Both the position numbers and the translations under genes were made by a program. DNA of 37,324 bases from Eubacteriales bacterium (GTDB taxonomy: Bacteria; Bacillota; Clostridia; Oscillospirales; Oscillospiraceae), in NCBI GenBank assembly GCA_030529725.1, contig JAUMWI010000009.1, forward strand, positions 1-37,324. Reading direction: 5' to 3'. Each line of letters opens with the position of its first letter. Positions within the stretch are counted from its first letter, which is position 1. Under the pieces are notes generated by a model. It saw only the letters and a program-made list of their open reading frames with translations. It did not search any database and was not told where the DNA came from. Of this stretch, positions 15,311 through 23,734 are shown piece after piece.

Positions 15311-15354
15311 AGAAAACACAAAAAGCCGATGCCGGAAGGCGGCAAGGAGTTCAA

Positions 15355-15810
15355 ATGAAAAAAGTAACGGATATTGTACGCGAACTGGCGCTGCCGATCG
15401 TGGAGCGCTGCGGCTGCACACTTTGGGACGTGGAATATGTCCGCGAGGCAGGACAGTGGTATCTGCGCGTCTATATCGATAAGGAGGGCGGCGTCAATAT
15501 TCTTGATTGCGAGGCCATCTCCCGCCCGCTCAGCGATGCTTTGGACGAAGCGGATCCCATTGAGACAAGCTACACGTTTGAGGTGGCATCTGCCGGAGCG
15601 GAGCGCCCCTTAAAACGCCCGAGCGATTTTGAGCAGTTTATGGGCAGCCCCATCGTGCTCAAAACCTATAAACCGCATGACGGACGCAAAGAATTTTCCG
15701 GTGACCTGACCGCCTACGACAACGGTGCGGTGGAAATGAGAATCGGGGAACAGACCCTTCGCTTTGAAAAAGAAGAGATCGCGCTTGTGCGCCTTCGCTG
15801 TGACTTCTAA
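15355..15810 (+). CDS. rimP: Ribosome maturation factor RimP
   Basis: This 151-aa protein assists 30S subunit maturation. It opens KKVTDIVRELALPIVERCG and contains LWDVEYVREAGQWYLRVYID, CEAISRPLSDALDEADPI and FEVASAGAERPLKRPSDFEQ, all RimP hallmarks. The frame continues upstream through the leader, but AAGGAG lies before the ATG at 15355, which also fits family length. First gene of the rimP-nusA-rnpM-ylxQ-infB operon. Confidence 0.97.
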   Translation: MKKVTDIVRELALPIVERCGCTLWDVEYVREAGQWYLRVYIDKEGGVNILDCEAISRPLSDALDEADPIETSYTFEVASAGAERPLKRPSDFEQFMGSPIVLKTYKPHDGRKEFSGDLTAYDNGAVEMRIGEQTLRFEKEEIALVRLRCDF

Positions 15811-15851
15811 AATATGTTACGATTCAATATATAGGACAAGGAGCAACTACC

Positions 15852-16913
15852 ATGAAATGTGATGAAATCTTCGCAGCCCTTGCGATGCTGGAAAAGGAAC
15901 GCGGCATTTCCCAGACCTTTATGATGGAGAAGATCGTTCAGGCCCTTACCACCGCCTACAAGCGTGATCATGAGGGCGTGGAAAATGTCATTGTGGACGT
16001 GGACGAGAACAAAAAAGACCTTAAGATGTTCGTCCAGAAGGAAGTTGTCGAAGAGGTGGAATTCCCCGGCACGCAGATGTCTGTGGAAGAGGCCAAGGCA
16101 ATCTCGGCGAAGTATGTTGTCGGTGACATTGTCAACATTCCCGTCGATAATGTGGAATTCGGCCGCATTGCCGCCGGCAACGGAAAGCAGGTCATTATTC
16201 AGGGACTTCGTGAAGCGGAGAGCGGCATGGTCTACGAGGAGTACAACTCCAAGCAGCATGAGATCCTTACCGGCATCGTCACGCAGATCGACCCGCGCAC
16301 GGGCAACGCCAAGCTGCGCATCGGCACCGGAACGGACTCTACCGATGCGATTCTGACGATGGGCGAACAGGTCAAGGGCGAGGAGCTTGTGGAAGGCCAG
16401 CGCATCAAGGTGTACCTTGTCGATGTGCGCCGCCAGTCCCGCGGCCCGCAGGTCGTGATCTCCCGCACCCATCCGGGTCTTGTCAAGCGCCTCTTTGAGC
16501 TGGAAGTGCCTGAAATTTTTGACGGTATCGTTGAGATCAAGTCCATTGCCCGTGAAGCCGGCTCCCGCACCAAGATGGCCGTTTGGAGCAACGATCCCAA
16601 TGTGGATCCGATCGGCGCCTGCGTCGGTCAGCACGGTCAGCGCGTGAACAACATTGTCGAAGAGCTGCGCGGCGAGAAGATCGATATCGTGAAGTACAGT
16701 GAAGATCCTGCCGCCTACATTGCGGCGGCGCTCGCTCCTGCCGACGTTGTGGATGTATGGATGGCGGACGAGGGCAAGGCCTGCCGCGTCATCGTTCCCG
16801 ACGATCAGCTGTCCCTTGCCATCGGCAAGGAGGGGCAGAACGCGCGTCTTGCCGCGCGTCTTGTCGGCTATAAGATCGACATTAAGCCGGAGAGCTATCA
16901 CGACGAAGAATAA
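15852..16913 (+). CDS. nusA: Transcription termination/antitermination factor NusA
   Basis: This 353-aa factor binds RNA polymerase and nascent RNA and modulates pausing, termination and antitermination. The N-terminal domain (about 1-125) is followed by an S1 domain (EILTGIVTQIDPRTGNAKLR onward) and two KH domains (DPIGACVGQHGQRVNNIVEE and DQLSLAIGKEGQNARLAARL). The extra C-terminal acidic repeats of E. coli NusA are absent, as normal in Firmicutes. AAGGAG precedes the ATG. It lies 41 bp after rimP. Confidence 0.98.
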   Translation: MKCDEIFAALAMLEKERGISQTFMMEKIVQALTTAYKRDHEGVENVIVDVDENKKDLKMFVQKEVVEEVEFPGTQMSVEEAKAISAKYVVGDIVNIPVDNVEFGRIAAGNGKQVIIQGLREAESGMVYEEYNSKQHEILTGIVTQIDPRTGNAKLRIGTGTDSTDAILTMGEQVKGEELVEGQRIKVYLVDVRRQSRGPQVVISRTHPGLVKRLFELEVPEIFDGIVEIKSIAREAGSRTKMAVWSNDPNVDPIGACVGQHGQRVNNIVEELRGEKIDIVKYSEDPAAYIAAALAPADVVDVWMADEGKACRVIVPDDQLSLAIGKEGQNARLAARLVGYKIDIKPESYHDEE

Positions 16914-16934
16914 TCCGAAAAGGAGGCGGCCTGC

Positions 16935-17213
16935 ATGCAGACACCAAAAGTGAAAAAGATTCCGCAGCGTCAGTGCGTGGGCTGCCGCACGATGAAGGAA
17001 AAGCGCGAGCTTATTCGCGTGGTGAAGAGTCCGGAGGGAGAGATCTCCCTTGATTTTGGCGGGAAAAAGCCGGGGCGCGGTGCTTATGTCTGTCCCTCGG
17101 CAGACTGCCTCAAGCGCGCCAGAAAGTCCCGTGCGCTGGAGAGGACCTTTGAAACCGCGATTCCTGAGAGCGTGTATGACGCTTTGGAGAAGGAGATGGA
17201 GCGCGGTGAATAA
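16935..17213 (+). CDS. rnpM: YlxR/RnpM family RNA-binding protein (RNase P modulator)
   Basis: This 92-aa protein has the YlxR signature RQCVGCRTMKEKRELIRVV and GRGAYVCPSADCLKRARK. B. subtilis YlxR has been renamed RnpM because it binds RNase P and modulates its activity; I rely on memory for this. Lengths and the nusA-ylxR-ylxQ-infB order match. The ATG lies behind AAAAGGAGGC. The stop overlaps the start of the next gene by 8 bp. Confidence 0.93.
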   Translation: MQTPKVKKIPQRQCVGCRTMKEKRELIRVVKSPEGEISLDFGGKKPGRGAYVCPSADCLKRARKSRALERTFETAIPESVYDALEKEMERGE

Positions 17214-17850
17214 AATACTGAATCTGCTTGGCCTTGCCAAGAAAGCCGGAAAGCTGGAGGTCGGCGAAGAACCGACCGGTGCCGCGGCTCGTGCCAAGGA
17301 CGCGCGGTTGCTGCTCATCGCATCTGACGCAGCGGATAACAGCTTCCGCAGACTCAGGCACTTTGCCGATGCCGGCGCGTGCCTGTATGCAAAGCTTCCT
17401 TGCACGAAAGATGAGCTTGGACGTGCGGTGGGGCGCACCTCCTGCGCAATGGTTGCGGTGACGGATATCGGCTTTGCTGAGGCGGTTGCCGGGAAGCTTG
17501 CGGAGGAAGATGCCGCGCGATACAGCGAGCTTGCAGAAAAGCTGAGCATCAAGGCGCAGCGCGCCATGCAGCGCCGCAAGGAGCAGGAACAGCATGAGAA
17601 GAATCTTCGCACGGGCAAGCGAAAAGTGAGTGCAAAGGAAGAAAAGACGGAGGAGCTGCAGTCCCGGGAAGAAAAAAAGCCCAAAGCAGGCATTCGCAAA
17701 TCCCGAAGCCGCAAGGAGCGCGAAAAGATGCGCCGTGAGGGCGAAAAGCGGGAGAATGCAAAACGCTTTGCCAATGCACGCCCGGTCAAGCACGGCAAGG
17801 GCAGCGTGAAAAGAGAAAAGAACGACAAGATCCAACACATGGAGGTGTAA
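17206..17850 (+). CDS. YlxQ-like L7Ae/L30e ribosomal-type protein with a long charged tail
   Basis: A GTG start at 17206 overlaps the end of rnpM and has AAGGAG about 11 nt upstream. The 214-aa product has an N-terminal L7Ae/L30e domain of about 100 residues (VNKILNLLGLAKKAGKLEVG, then LLLIASDAADNS and LGRAVGRTSCAMVAVTD). This is the K-turn-binding YlxQ fold. The last roughly 110 residues are a lysine-, arginine- and glutamate-rich tail (for example KQEQ-type repeats and SRSRKEREKMRREGEKRENA), probably disordered or helical. YlxQ of B. subtilis has only about 100 residues. The tail may add RNA affinity; that is inference. Cotranscribed with infB 3 bp downstream. Confidence 0.85.
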   Translation: MNKILNLLGLAKKAGKLEVGEEPTGAAARAKDARLLLIASDAADNSFRRLRHFADAGACLYAKLPCTKDELGRAVGRTSCAMVAVTDIGFAEAVAGKLAEEDAARYSELAEKLSIKAQRAMQRRKEQEQHEKNLRTGKRKVSAKEEKTEELQSREEKKPKAGIRKSRSRKEREKMRREGEKRENAKRFANARPVKHGKGSVKREKNDKIQHMEV

Positions 17851-17853
17851 TAT

Positions 17854-20211
17854 ATGGCTACTGTGAATAAGAGTAAGGTGTCTGATATTGCAAAGGATTT
17901 CGGAATGACCTCAAAGGACATTCTGGCGGTTCTTGCAGACTATACGGATTCCCCCAAAAAGCCCTCTCAGGTGTTGGAGGACAACGAGATCAATTTTGTT
18001 TTTGAGTACCTGACACAGAAGAATCAGGCAAAGATCGAAACGATCTTTGCCGAGGGTATCCCGGAAAAGAAAGAGACTCCCAAGCAGGAGGTCAAGCCGG
18101 CAGCAAGCGCCGCGCCTTCCGCTCCTGCTGCCAAGACGGAGAATAAGAATACCGCACCCGCCGCACAGCCGGTGCAGCAGAAGAAATCCACGGCGACCCA
18201 GCAGCCGACGACCCGTGTTCCGGAGAAGAAGATCGTCGATACCCGCAAGGCCACGAATGTCAACCTTGACAAGTACGACGAGAAGCTGCAGGACATGGCG
18301 GAGCGTTCCAGTGACCGCCGCATGAACCAGAGCAACAAGGAGAAGTTCCGCAATGCCGGCAAGAACAAGGGCGGCAAGCAGCAGATGACCTTCTCCAATA
18401 AGCGCAAGCAGGAAGAGGCGGAGAAGATGCGCCGCCTGCAGCTTGAAATTGCCAAGAAGACCCCGCTCACTGTCAAGATCCCCGATGAGATCTCCGTTGG
18501 TGAACTGGCAAGCCGCATGAAGAAGACCGGAGCAGAGGTTGTCAAGTGCCTGATGAAAAACGGCGTGATGGCGGCACTCTCCCAGATGATCGACTTCGAT
18601 ACCGCCTCCTTCGTCGCAGAAGAGCTTGGCTGCAAGGTCGAAAAGGAGGTCGTTGTAACCATTGAAGAAAAGCTGATTGACGACCACCAGGACACCGAAG
18701 AGGAGCTCCAGCTCCGTGCGCCTGTTGTTGTGGTCATGGGTCACGTTGACCACGGCAAGACGAGCCTGCTCGACTATATCAGAAACGCATCCGTTGCCTC
18801 CGGCGAGGCCGGCGGCATTACGCAGCACATCGGTGCCTATCAGGTGCAGATCAACGGCAAACCCATCACCTTCCTCGACACCCCGGGCCACGAGGCGTTC
18901 ACCTCCATGCGTGCCCGCGGCGCGATGATCACGGATATTGCGATTCTTGTTGTTGCTGCTGAGGACGGTATCAAGCCGCAGACGGTGGAGTCCATCAACC
19001 ATGCCAAGGCTGCCGAAATTCCTATCATTGTTGCTATCAACAAAATGGATAAACCCGATGCCAACCCTGAGCGCGTCAAGCAGCAGCTCACCGAGTACGG
19101 ACTGCTTGCCGAGGACTGGGGCGGCGACACGATCGTCTGCCCGATTTCTGCCAAGACCGGCATGGGCGTTGACAACCTGCTCGAAATGGTCGCGCTGACC
19201 GCTGAGGTCGGCGAGCTGAAGGCCAACCCCAACCGCGCCGCTTCCGGCGCCGTTGTTGAAGCGCGTCTGGATAAGGGCCGCGGCCCGGTCGCCACGCTGC
19301 TCGTGCAGAACGGAACCCTCAAGCAGGGCGATATCATCATTGCCGGGACTGCCGTCGGCCGTGTACGTCAGATGATGAGCGACAAGGGCGCAAAGCTTGC
19401 CTCTGCGGGACCCTCTGTGCCTGTGGAGATCACCGGTCTCGGCGAAGTGCCGGAAGCCGGTGCGCACTTCAATGCCGTCGCTGACGAGCGTCTTGCCCGC
19501 GAATTGGTCGAACAGCGCAAGGAAGAAGAAAAGCTCAAGGCCAACGCACCTGTTACCAAGGTTTCGCTCGAGGATCTGTTCTCTCAGATCCAGGCGGGCG
19601 AAATGAAGAATCTCAACATCATCGTCAAAGCAGACGTGATGGGCTCTGTCGAAGCGGTCAAGGCGTCGCTGGAAAAAATCTCCAACGAGGAAGTCCGTGT
19701 GCGTGTCATTCACGGCGCAGTGGGTGCGATCAATGAAAGCGACGTGATGCTTGCTTCCACGTCGAATGCCATTATCGTCGGCTTCAACGTCCGTCCGGAC
19801 GCCGTTGCCCGTGAGAGCGCTGCCCGCAATCATGTTGATATGCGTATGTACCGCGTCATTTACGATGCCATCGATGAGATCGAGGCGGCAATGAAGGGTA
19901 TGCTCGCGCCGAAGTTCCGCGAAGCTGTCATCGGACACGCCGAGGTGCGCCAGACCTATAAGGTCAGCTCTGTCGGCACAGTTGCCGGTTGCTACGTCAC
20001 CGACGGCAAGATCCAGCGCGCCTGCGATGTGCGTATCGTGCGCGACGGTATTGTTGTCCACGAGGGTCACCTTGCTTCCCTTCAGCGTTTCAAGGACGCT
20101 GTCAAGGAAGTTGCCTCCGGCTACGAGTGCGGTCTGAGCTTTGAAAAGTACAACGACATTAAGCTCGGCGATGTGGTCGAAGCTTATGTAATGGAACAAA
20201 TTGAAGCATAA
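17854..20211 (+). CDS. infB: Translation initiation factor IF-2
   Basis: This 785-aa GTPase places fMet-tRNA in the 30S P site and drives subunit joining. An IF2_N-like segment ([20 protein letters not shown]) starts the protein. A disordered stretch rich in K, A, P and Q follows (about 70-190), then a second IF2_N domain ([20 protein letters not shown]). G1 is GHVDHGKTS at 296-304, G3 DTPGHEAF, G4 NKMD. Domains II-IV end [21 protein letters not shown] before the ATG lies within the end of ylxQ. Confidence 0.98.
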   Translation: MATVNKSKVSDIAKDFGMTSKDILAVLADYTDSPKKPSQVLEDNEINFVFEYLTQKNQAKIETIFAEGIPEKKETPKQEVKPAASAAPSAPAAKTENKNTAPAAQPVQQKKSTATQQPTTRVPEKKIVDTRKATNVNLDKYDEKLQDMAERSSDRRMNQSNKEKFRNAGKNKGGKQQMTFSNKRKQEEAEKMRRLQLEIAKKTPLTVKIPDEISVGELASRMKKTGAEVVKCLMKNGVMAALSQMIDFDTASFVAEELGCKVEKEVVVTIEEKLIDDHQDTEEELQLRAPVVVVMGHVDHGKTSLLDYIRNASVASGEAGGITQHIGAYQVQINGKPITFLDTPGHEAFTSMRARGAMITDIAILVVAAEDGIKPQTVESINHAKAAEIPIIVAINKMDKPDANPERVKQQLTEYGLLAEDWGGDTIVCPISAKTGMGVDNLLEMVALTAEVGELKANPNRAASGAVVEARLDKGRGPVATLLVQNGTLKQGDIIIAGTAVGRVRQMMSDKGAKLASAGPSVPVEITGLGEVPEAGAHFNAVADERLARELVEQRKEEEKLKANAPVTKVSLEDLFSQIQAGEMKNLNIIVKADVMGSVEAVKASLEKISNEEVRVRVIHGAVGAINESDVMLASTSNAIIVGFNVRPDAVARESAARNHVDMRMYRVIYDAIDEIEAAMKGMLAPKFREAVIGHAEVRQTYKVSSVGTVAGCYVTDGKIQRACDVRIVRDGIVVHEGHLASLQRFKDAVKEVASGYECGLSFEKYNDIKLGDVVEAYVMEQIEA

Positions 20212-20217
20212 TAAACC

Positions 20218-20249
20218 AACAGGGGCGGGCGTTTTCGCCCGTCCCTGTT
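20218..20249 (+). terminator. Hairpin after infB
   Basis: A 14-bp stem with one G-U pair (20218-20231 and 20236-20249) encloses TTTT. The tail is TTCAC, so the T tract is short. It may reduce read-through from infB into rbfA or protect the upstream message. Confidence 0.7.
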
Positions 20250-20255
20250 TCACAA

Positions 20256-20413
20256 ATGACCATAGGAGGGTAAAGGTTGAAACAAGTTTCAACCTTTACA
20301 TTGAAATGCCGTTTTTCTCGCCGCTTACGCGGCAACCGAAAAACGTGGCGCTTATGACCATCCCTTTTATGGCCGTTTTGTGCCTTGAAATGTAGTGGAA
20401 AGGAATGGTCATA
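20256..20413 (+). promoter_or_regulatory. Folded infB-rbfA spacer that masks the rbfA ribosome binding site
   Basis: Three structures follow one another. A perfect 14-bp inverted repeat lies at 20270-20283 and 20286-20299. A two-step hairpin has GTTTTTC/GAAAAAC (20311-20317 and 20338-20344) and GCCGC/GCGGC (20320-20324 and 20329-20333). Finally TATGACCAT (20353-20361) pairs with ATGGTCATA (20405-20413), and the pairing continues past one mismatch through CCTTT with AAAGG. This last stem covers the AAAGGA used by rbfA. ATGACCAT also occurs at 20256-20263, so a second partner for the same site exists. Stems are read directly; regulation is inferred. Confidence 0.6.
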
Positions 20414-20416
20414 ACT

Positions 20417-20818
20417 ATGGCAAGCAATCGTATCAACCGCATCAACGAAGAAATCCAAAAAGAACTGAGCAATCTGTTTCGCGGCTTGAAGGATCCCCGC
20501 GTGCAGGGCGGCATGGTGACCATCACGCATGTTGACACGACGAGTGATCTGCGCTATTCCCGCATTTTTGTCAGTGTGCTTGATAAGACGCAGGAAAAGG
20601 ACGTTGTCAAGGGACTCAAGAGTGCCGCCGGCTATCTCCGCCGCGAGCTGGGCGCAGCTCTGCGCCTGCGCTACACGCCGGAGCTGCAGTTTGTTGCCGA
20701 TGACTCCATCGAATACGGCGCACACATCCTGGAGATGCTGCGCGACCCGAATGTAGTCAAGCCGGCTAATCCCGAAAACGAAACGATTCATCTGGACGGT
20801 GAGGAAGATGACGATTAA
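20417..20818 (+). CDS. rbfA: 30S ribosome-binding factor A
   Basis: This 133-aa cold-shock-associated factor helps late 30S maturation. It opens ASNRINRINEEIQKELSNLF and has VTITHVDTTSDLRYSRIFVS and LGAALRLRYTPELQFVADDS, as in RbfA. I prefer ATG 20417, which gives the family N-terminus, with AAAGGA 12 nt upstream. An in-frame ATG at 20405 is directly abutted by that site and is less likely. The acidic end HLDGEEDDD overlaps the next gene by 11 bp. Confidence 0.94.
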   Translation: MASNRINRINEEIQKELSNLFRGLKDPRVQGGMVTITHVDTTSDLRYSRIFVSVLDKTQEKDVVKGLKSAAGYLRRELGAALRLRYTPELQFVADDSIEYGAHILEMLRDPNVVKPANPENETIHLDGEEDDD

Positions 20819-21770
20819 AGAAGTGGCGGAATATCTCCGCACACACGACAATTATCTGATCCTGACGCATCGCCGTCCCGATGGAGACACGATCGGTTGC
20901 GCTGCCGCACTCGGCACGATGCTGCGGCAGATGGGAAAGAACGCGGGCGTCCTCTATAACCGCGAAACGACGGAGCATTTTGCCCCGTATATCGAAGAAT
21001 TGTGGGTGGCGGACGATTTTGGCTATGAAACGGTCGTCTCCGTGGATCTTGCGGCACTGAGCCTGTTTCCCGATAACGCCGAGCAGTTCAAAACCAAGGT
21101 CGATCTTGCCATCGATCATCATCCGAGCTACGAGCATTTCGGAAAGCTCGACTGTGTTCACCCGGAATGCGCCGCCTGCGGCGAGGTGATTTATGAGATC
21201 GCGGTGGAGCTTGGCCAACTGACGGGCGCTGTTGCGCTTCCGCTTTATGTTGCGGTGTCGACCGACACGGGCTGCTTTGTCTACTCCAACGTCACCGCAA
21301 ACACGCACCGCGTGGCGGCGGCACTATTGGAAACGGGAATTGACTACAAAGCGGCCAACAAGCTGCATTTCCGTACGAAGAGCAAAAAACGCATCGAACT
21401 TGAGGGCGAGCTTCTGCGCACGATGGAGTTTTATGATGAAAACCGCATCGTCATCGTTGTACTTCCGCAGGAGCTGCAGCAGCGGCTTGCACTGACTGAG
21501 GCGGACATGGAGGATATTTCCGCACTCGGCGGCGTGGTGGAGGGAACCGACTGCTCGATCACGATGAAGGAAACGAAGGGCGGGGCGTGGAAGATTTCCC
21601 TGCGCACCGGTGCGCGCGTCAATGCAACGCGGGCCTGCGCCATGCTCGGCGGAGGCGGACACCGTGCAGCCTCCGGCTGTGTGATCGAACACGCAACCTT
21701 TTCCGATGCCAGACGCATGATCTTAAACGCGGTAGAAAAGGCTGTTCAAGAGGAAAACAACGCGCATTAA
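20808..21770 (+). CDS. nrnA: DHH/DHHA1 phosphoesterase, NrnA-like (nanoRNase/pAp phosphatase)
   Basis: This 320-aa enzyme degrades very short RNAs and dephosphorylates pAp in B. subtilis NrnA. Metal-binding motifs are visible: [14 protein letters not shown] (about 22-35), [10 protein letters not shown], and [10 protein letters not shown]. The DHHA1 substrate domain ends with [14 protein letters not shown] take the ATG at 20808; a GTG three codons upstream is possible. It overlaps rbfA and is followed 19 bp later by truB, the usual Firmicutes rbfA-nrnA-truB-ribF order. Confidence 0.93.
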   Translation: MTIKEVAEYLRTHDNYLILTHRRPDGDTIGCAAALGTMLRQMGKNAGVLYNRETTEHFAPYIEELWVADDFGYETVVSVDLAALSLFPDNAEQFKTKVDLAIDHHPSYEHFGKLDCVHPECAACGEVIYEIAVELGQLTGAVALPLYVAVSTDTGCFVYSNVTANTHRVAAALLETGIDYKAANKLHFRTKSKKRIELEGELLRTMEFYDENRIVIVVLPQELQQRLALTEADMEDISALGGVVEGTDCSITMKETKGGAWKISLRTGARVNATRACAMLGGGGHRAASGCVIEHATFSDARRMILNAVEKAVQEENNAH

Positions 21771-21789
21771 TGCGCAAAACGGAGGAATT

Positions 21790-22656
21790 ATGCCAAGCGG
21801 CATTCTTATTATCAACAAGCCGCAGGATTGGACAAGCATGGATGTATGTGCCAAGCTGCGCGGCATTTTCAAAGAAAAACGTGTTGGGCACGCCGGAACG
21901 CTTGACCCGATTGCAACAGGGGTGCTGCCCGTGTTTGTCGGACAGGCGACGAAGGCCGTGTCCTTTGCCGAGGGCGGAAAGAAAGAGTATCGGGCGCTCC
22001 TGAGGCTCGGCATCACCACCGACACACAGGACACGACCGGCACGGTGCTGACAGAAAAGCCGGTCACGGTCACGCAAGACGATCTGCGTGCGGTGTTGCC
22101 GCGCTTTACCGGCGAAATCGCACAGATCCCGCCGATGTATTCGGCAATCAAAATAAATGGGCAGAAGCTTTACGACATTGCCAGAAAAGGCGGCGAGGTG
22201 GCTCGAAAGCCGCGCGATATTACGATCTACGAGCTGGAGCTTATGGAAAGGCTCAGCGAGACGGACTATGCGCTGCGTATTGTCTGCTCCAAGGGGACCT
22301 ATATCCGCACGCTCTGCCATGATATCGGTGCCGCGCTTGGCTGCGGCGGTACGATGGCGGCATTGCAGCGCACGATGGCGGCGGGCTTTACGCTTGACGA
22401 GGCGGTGACGCTCAATGAGGTGCAGCAGCGCGGCGAGGCGCTGCTGCGCCCGACAGACAGCCTGTTCCGTGAGTGCGAAGCATACACGATCCCGACTGCG
22501 GAGGAGGAGCGACGCGTCCGCTGCGGCAATCCGCTCAAGGCAAAGCTTGCGGACGGGCGGTATCGCGTGTATGGCTGTGACGGTACGTTTTTGGCGCTGT
22601 CCGAATCGAAAAACGGAATTTTGACCTCGGAAAGGAACTTTTTCAGCGCAGGCTAA
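21790..22656 (+). CDS. truB: tRNA pseudouridine(55) synthase
   Basis: This 288-aa enzyme makes pseudouridine 55 in the T-loop of tRNAs. It opens [20 protein letters not shown], and [19 protein letters not shown] carries the catalytic aspartate (GTLDP). [20 protein letters not shown] and [15 protein letters not shown] are further TruB motifs. GGAGGAATT lies before the ATG. Confidence 0.97.
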   Translation: MPSGILIINKPQDWTSMDVCAKLRGIFKEKRVGHAGTLDPIATGVLPVFVGQATKAVSFAEGGKKEYRALLRLGITTDTQDTTGTVLTEKPVTVTQDDLRAVLPRFTGEIAQIPPMYSAIKINGQKLYDIARKGGEVARKPRDITIYELELMERLSETDYALRIVCSKGTYIRTLCHDIGAALGCGGTMAALQRTMAAGFTLDEAVTLNEVQQRGEALLRPTDSLFRECEAYTIPTAEEERRVRCGNPLKAKLADGRYRVYGCDGTFLALSESKNGILTSERNFFSAG

Positions 22657-22719
22657 GCTGTGCGGTTCGCTGGCGCTCGCAGGAACGCCGGTGATGATTG
22701 GTGCAAAGGTGGGAACCGG

Positions 22720-23622
22720 ATGGGAGAAATTAAACGTGTGATCGCGCTCGGCTTTTTTGACGGCGTTCATATCGGTCACGGTGCGCTGCTGAACAAGACA
22801 GCAGAGCGTGCCAAAGAGCTTGGGTGCATGAGTACGGCATTTACCTTTGACCGTGCGCCCAAGGAGTTTGTAACGGGCGTTCCCGTTCCGCTTCTGACAA
22901 GTCCGACCGAGCGCAGCGCACTGATTCGTGAAGTGTACGGCATTGAGCAGGTGATCGTCGAGCCGTTTGACCAGGAAATGATGACGATGCCATGGCAGGA
23001 TTTTATTGAGGATCTGCTGTTGCGGAAGTATCACGCGGTGCATCTCGTGGCAGGGCATGACTTTCACTTCGGTTATAAAAATCAGGGAACGCCGGAGCTT
23101 TTGCAGGAATACTGCACCGCGCACGGCATCGGCTGCGACATTATCCCGAAGGTGGAGTATCAGGGGGTGACTGTCTCCTCCACGCTGATCCGCTCGCTTG
23201 TCGAAGCGGGTGAGGTGGAGCGTGCATCAGAGTTTTTGGGACATTGTCACGCGATGACCGGCACGGTCGAGCACGGCTTCGGCATTGGAAAGGAACGCCT
23301 TTTCCCGACAGTCAACCTGATTCCGCACGGTACGACGATCCTCCCGGCACGCGGTGTTTATGCAACAAAGGTGCATTTGGAAAGCGGAGAGACCTATCCC
23401 GGTGTCACGAATGTCGGCACACGCCCGACGGTCGGCACAGGAAGCGGCGTAACGGTGGAGACAAATCTGATCGGTTTTTCCGGAGACCTCTACGGTCAGC
23501 GTATTCGCGTGGATTTTTGCCTGCGACTGCGCGACGAAATGAAATTTTCCTCCACGAAGGAGCTTCACGACCAAATTGCGCAGGACATTGCAAAAACCAA
23601 ATCAGTTTTCTCAAAAGGATAA
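22720..23622 (+). CDS. ribF: Bifunctional riboflavin kinase/FAD synthetase
   Basis: This 300-aa enzyme phosphorylates riboflavin to FMN and adenylylates FMN to FAD. The N-terminal nucleotidyltransferase has ALGFFDGVHIGHGALL, VAGHDFHFGYKNQG and SSTLIRSLVEAGEVERASEF. The kinase half has GFGIGKERLFPTVNL, GVYATKV and GVTNVGTRPTVGTGSG, ending near LHDQIAQDI. AAGGTGGG precedes ATG 22720. It is last in the long operon, with a strong terminator 6 nt beyond the stop. Confidence 0.96.
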   Translation: MGEIKRVIALGFFDGVHIGHGALLNKTAERAKELGCMSTAFTFDRAPKEFVTGVPVPLLTSPTERSALIREVYGIEQVIVEPFDQEMMTMPWQDFIEDLLLRKYHAVHLVAGHDFHFGYKNQGTPELLQEYCTAHGIGCDIIPKVEYQGVTVSSTLIRSLVEAGEVERASEFLGHCHAMTGTVEHGFGIGKERLFPTVNLIPHGTTILPARGVYATKVHLESGETYPGVTNVGTRPTVGTGSGVTVETNLIGFSGDLYGQRIRVDFCLRLRDEMKFSSTKELHDQIAQDIAKTKSVFSKG

Positions 23623-23627
23623 CTCCC

Positions 23628-23656
23628 AAAAGAACGGCTCTCGCCGTTCTTTTTTT
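23628..23656 (+). terminator. Terminator of the rimP-ribF operon
   Basis: AAAAGAACGGC (23628-23638) and GCCGTTCTTTT (23643-23653) pair around TCTC and run into further T residues to 23656, a classic intrinsic terminator. Confidence 0.95.
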
Positions 23657-23669
23657 GCGCTGTCATTTC

Positions 23670-23702
23670 CCGACAGGCTTTTTCGCACAGGAATTTTACA
23701 AT
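23670..23702 (+). promoter_or_regulatory. Candidate spoIIE promoter with 21-bp spacing
   Basis: CCGACA (23670-23675) and TACAAT (23697-23702) are 21 bp apart. Spo0A-activated sigma-A promoters such as B. subtilis spoIIE have the same unusual spacing. TGTCATT and CCCGACA here are imperfect 0A-box matches (5 of 7 each). Confidence 0.4.
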
Positions 23703-23734
23703 GGAGAAAAACGAACTCGGGAGGAGGACAAGCA

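Noticed and set aside
15807-20292. Long minus-strand frames opposite nusA, ylxQ and infB
   Set aside because: Same reason: shadows of a GC-rich coding strand with strong codon bias; their translations are low-complexity and match nothing I recognise.
20306-20395. 29-codon open frame in the infB-rbfA spacer as a leader peptide
   Set aside because: Its ATG has no ribosome binding site and the frame runs through strong hairpins; the RNA structure explains the sequence better.
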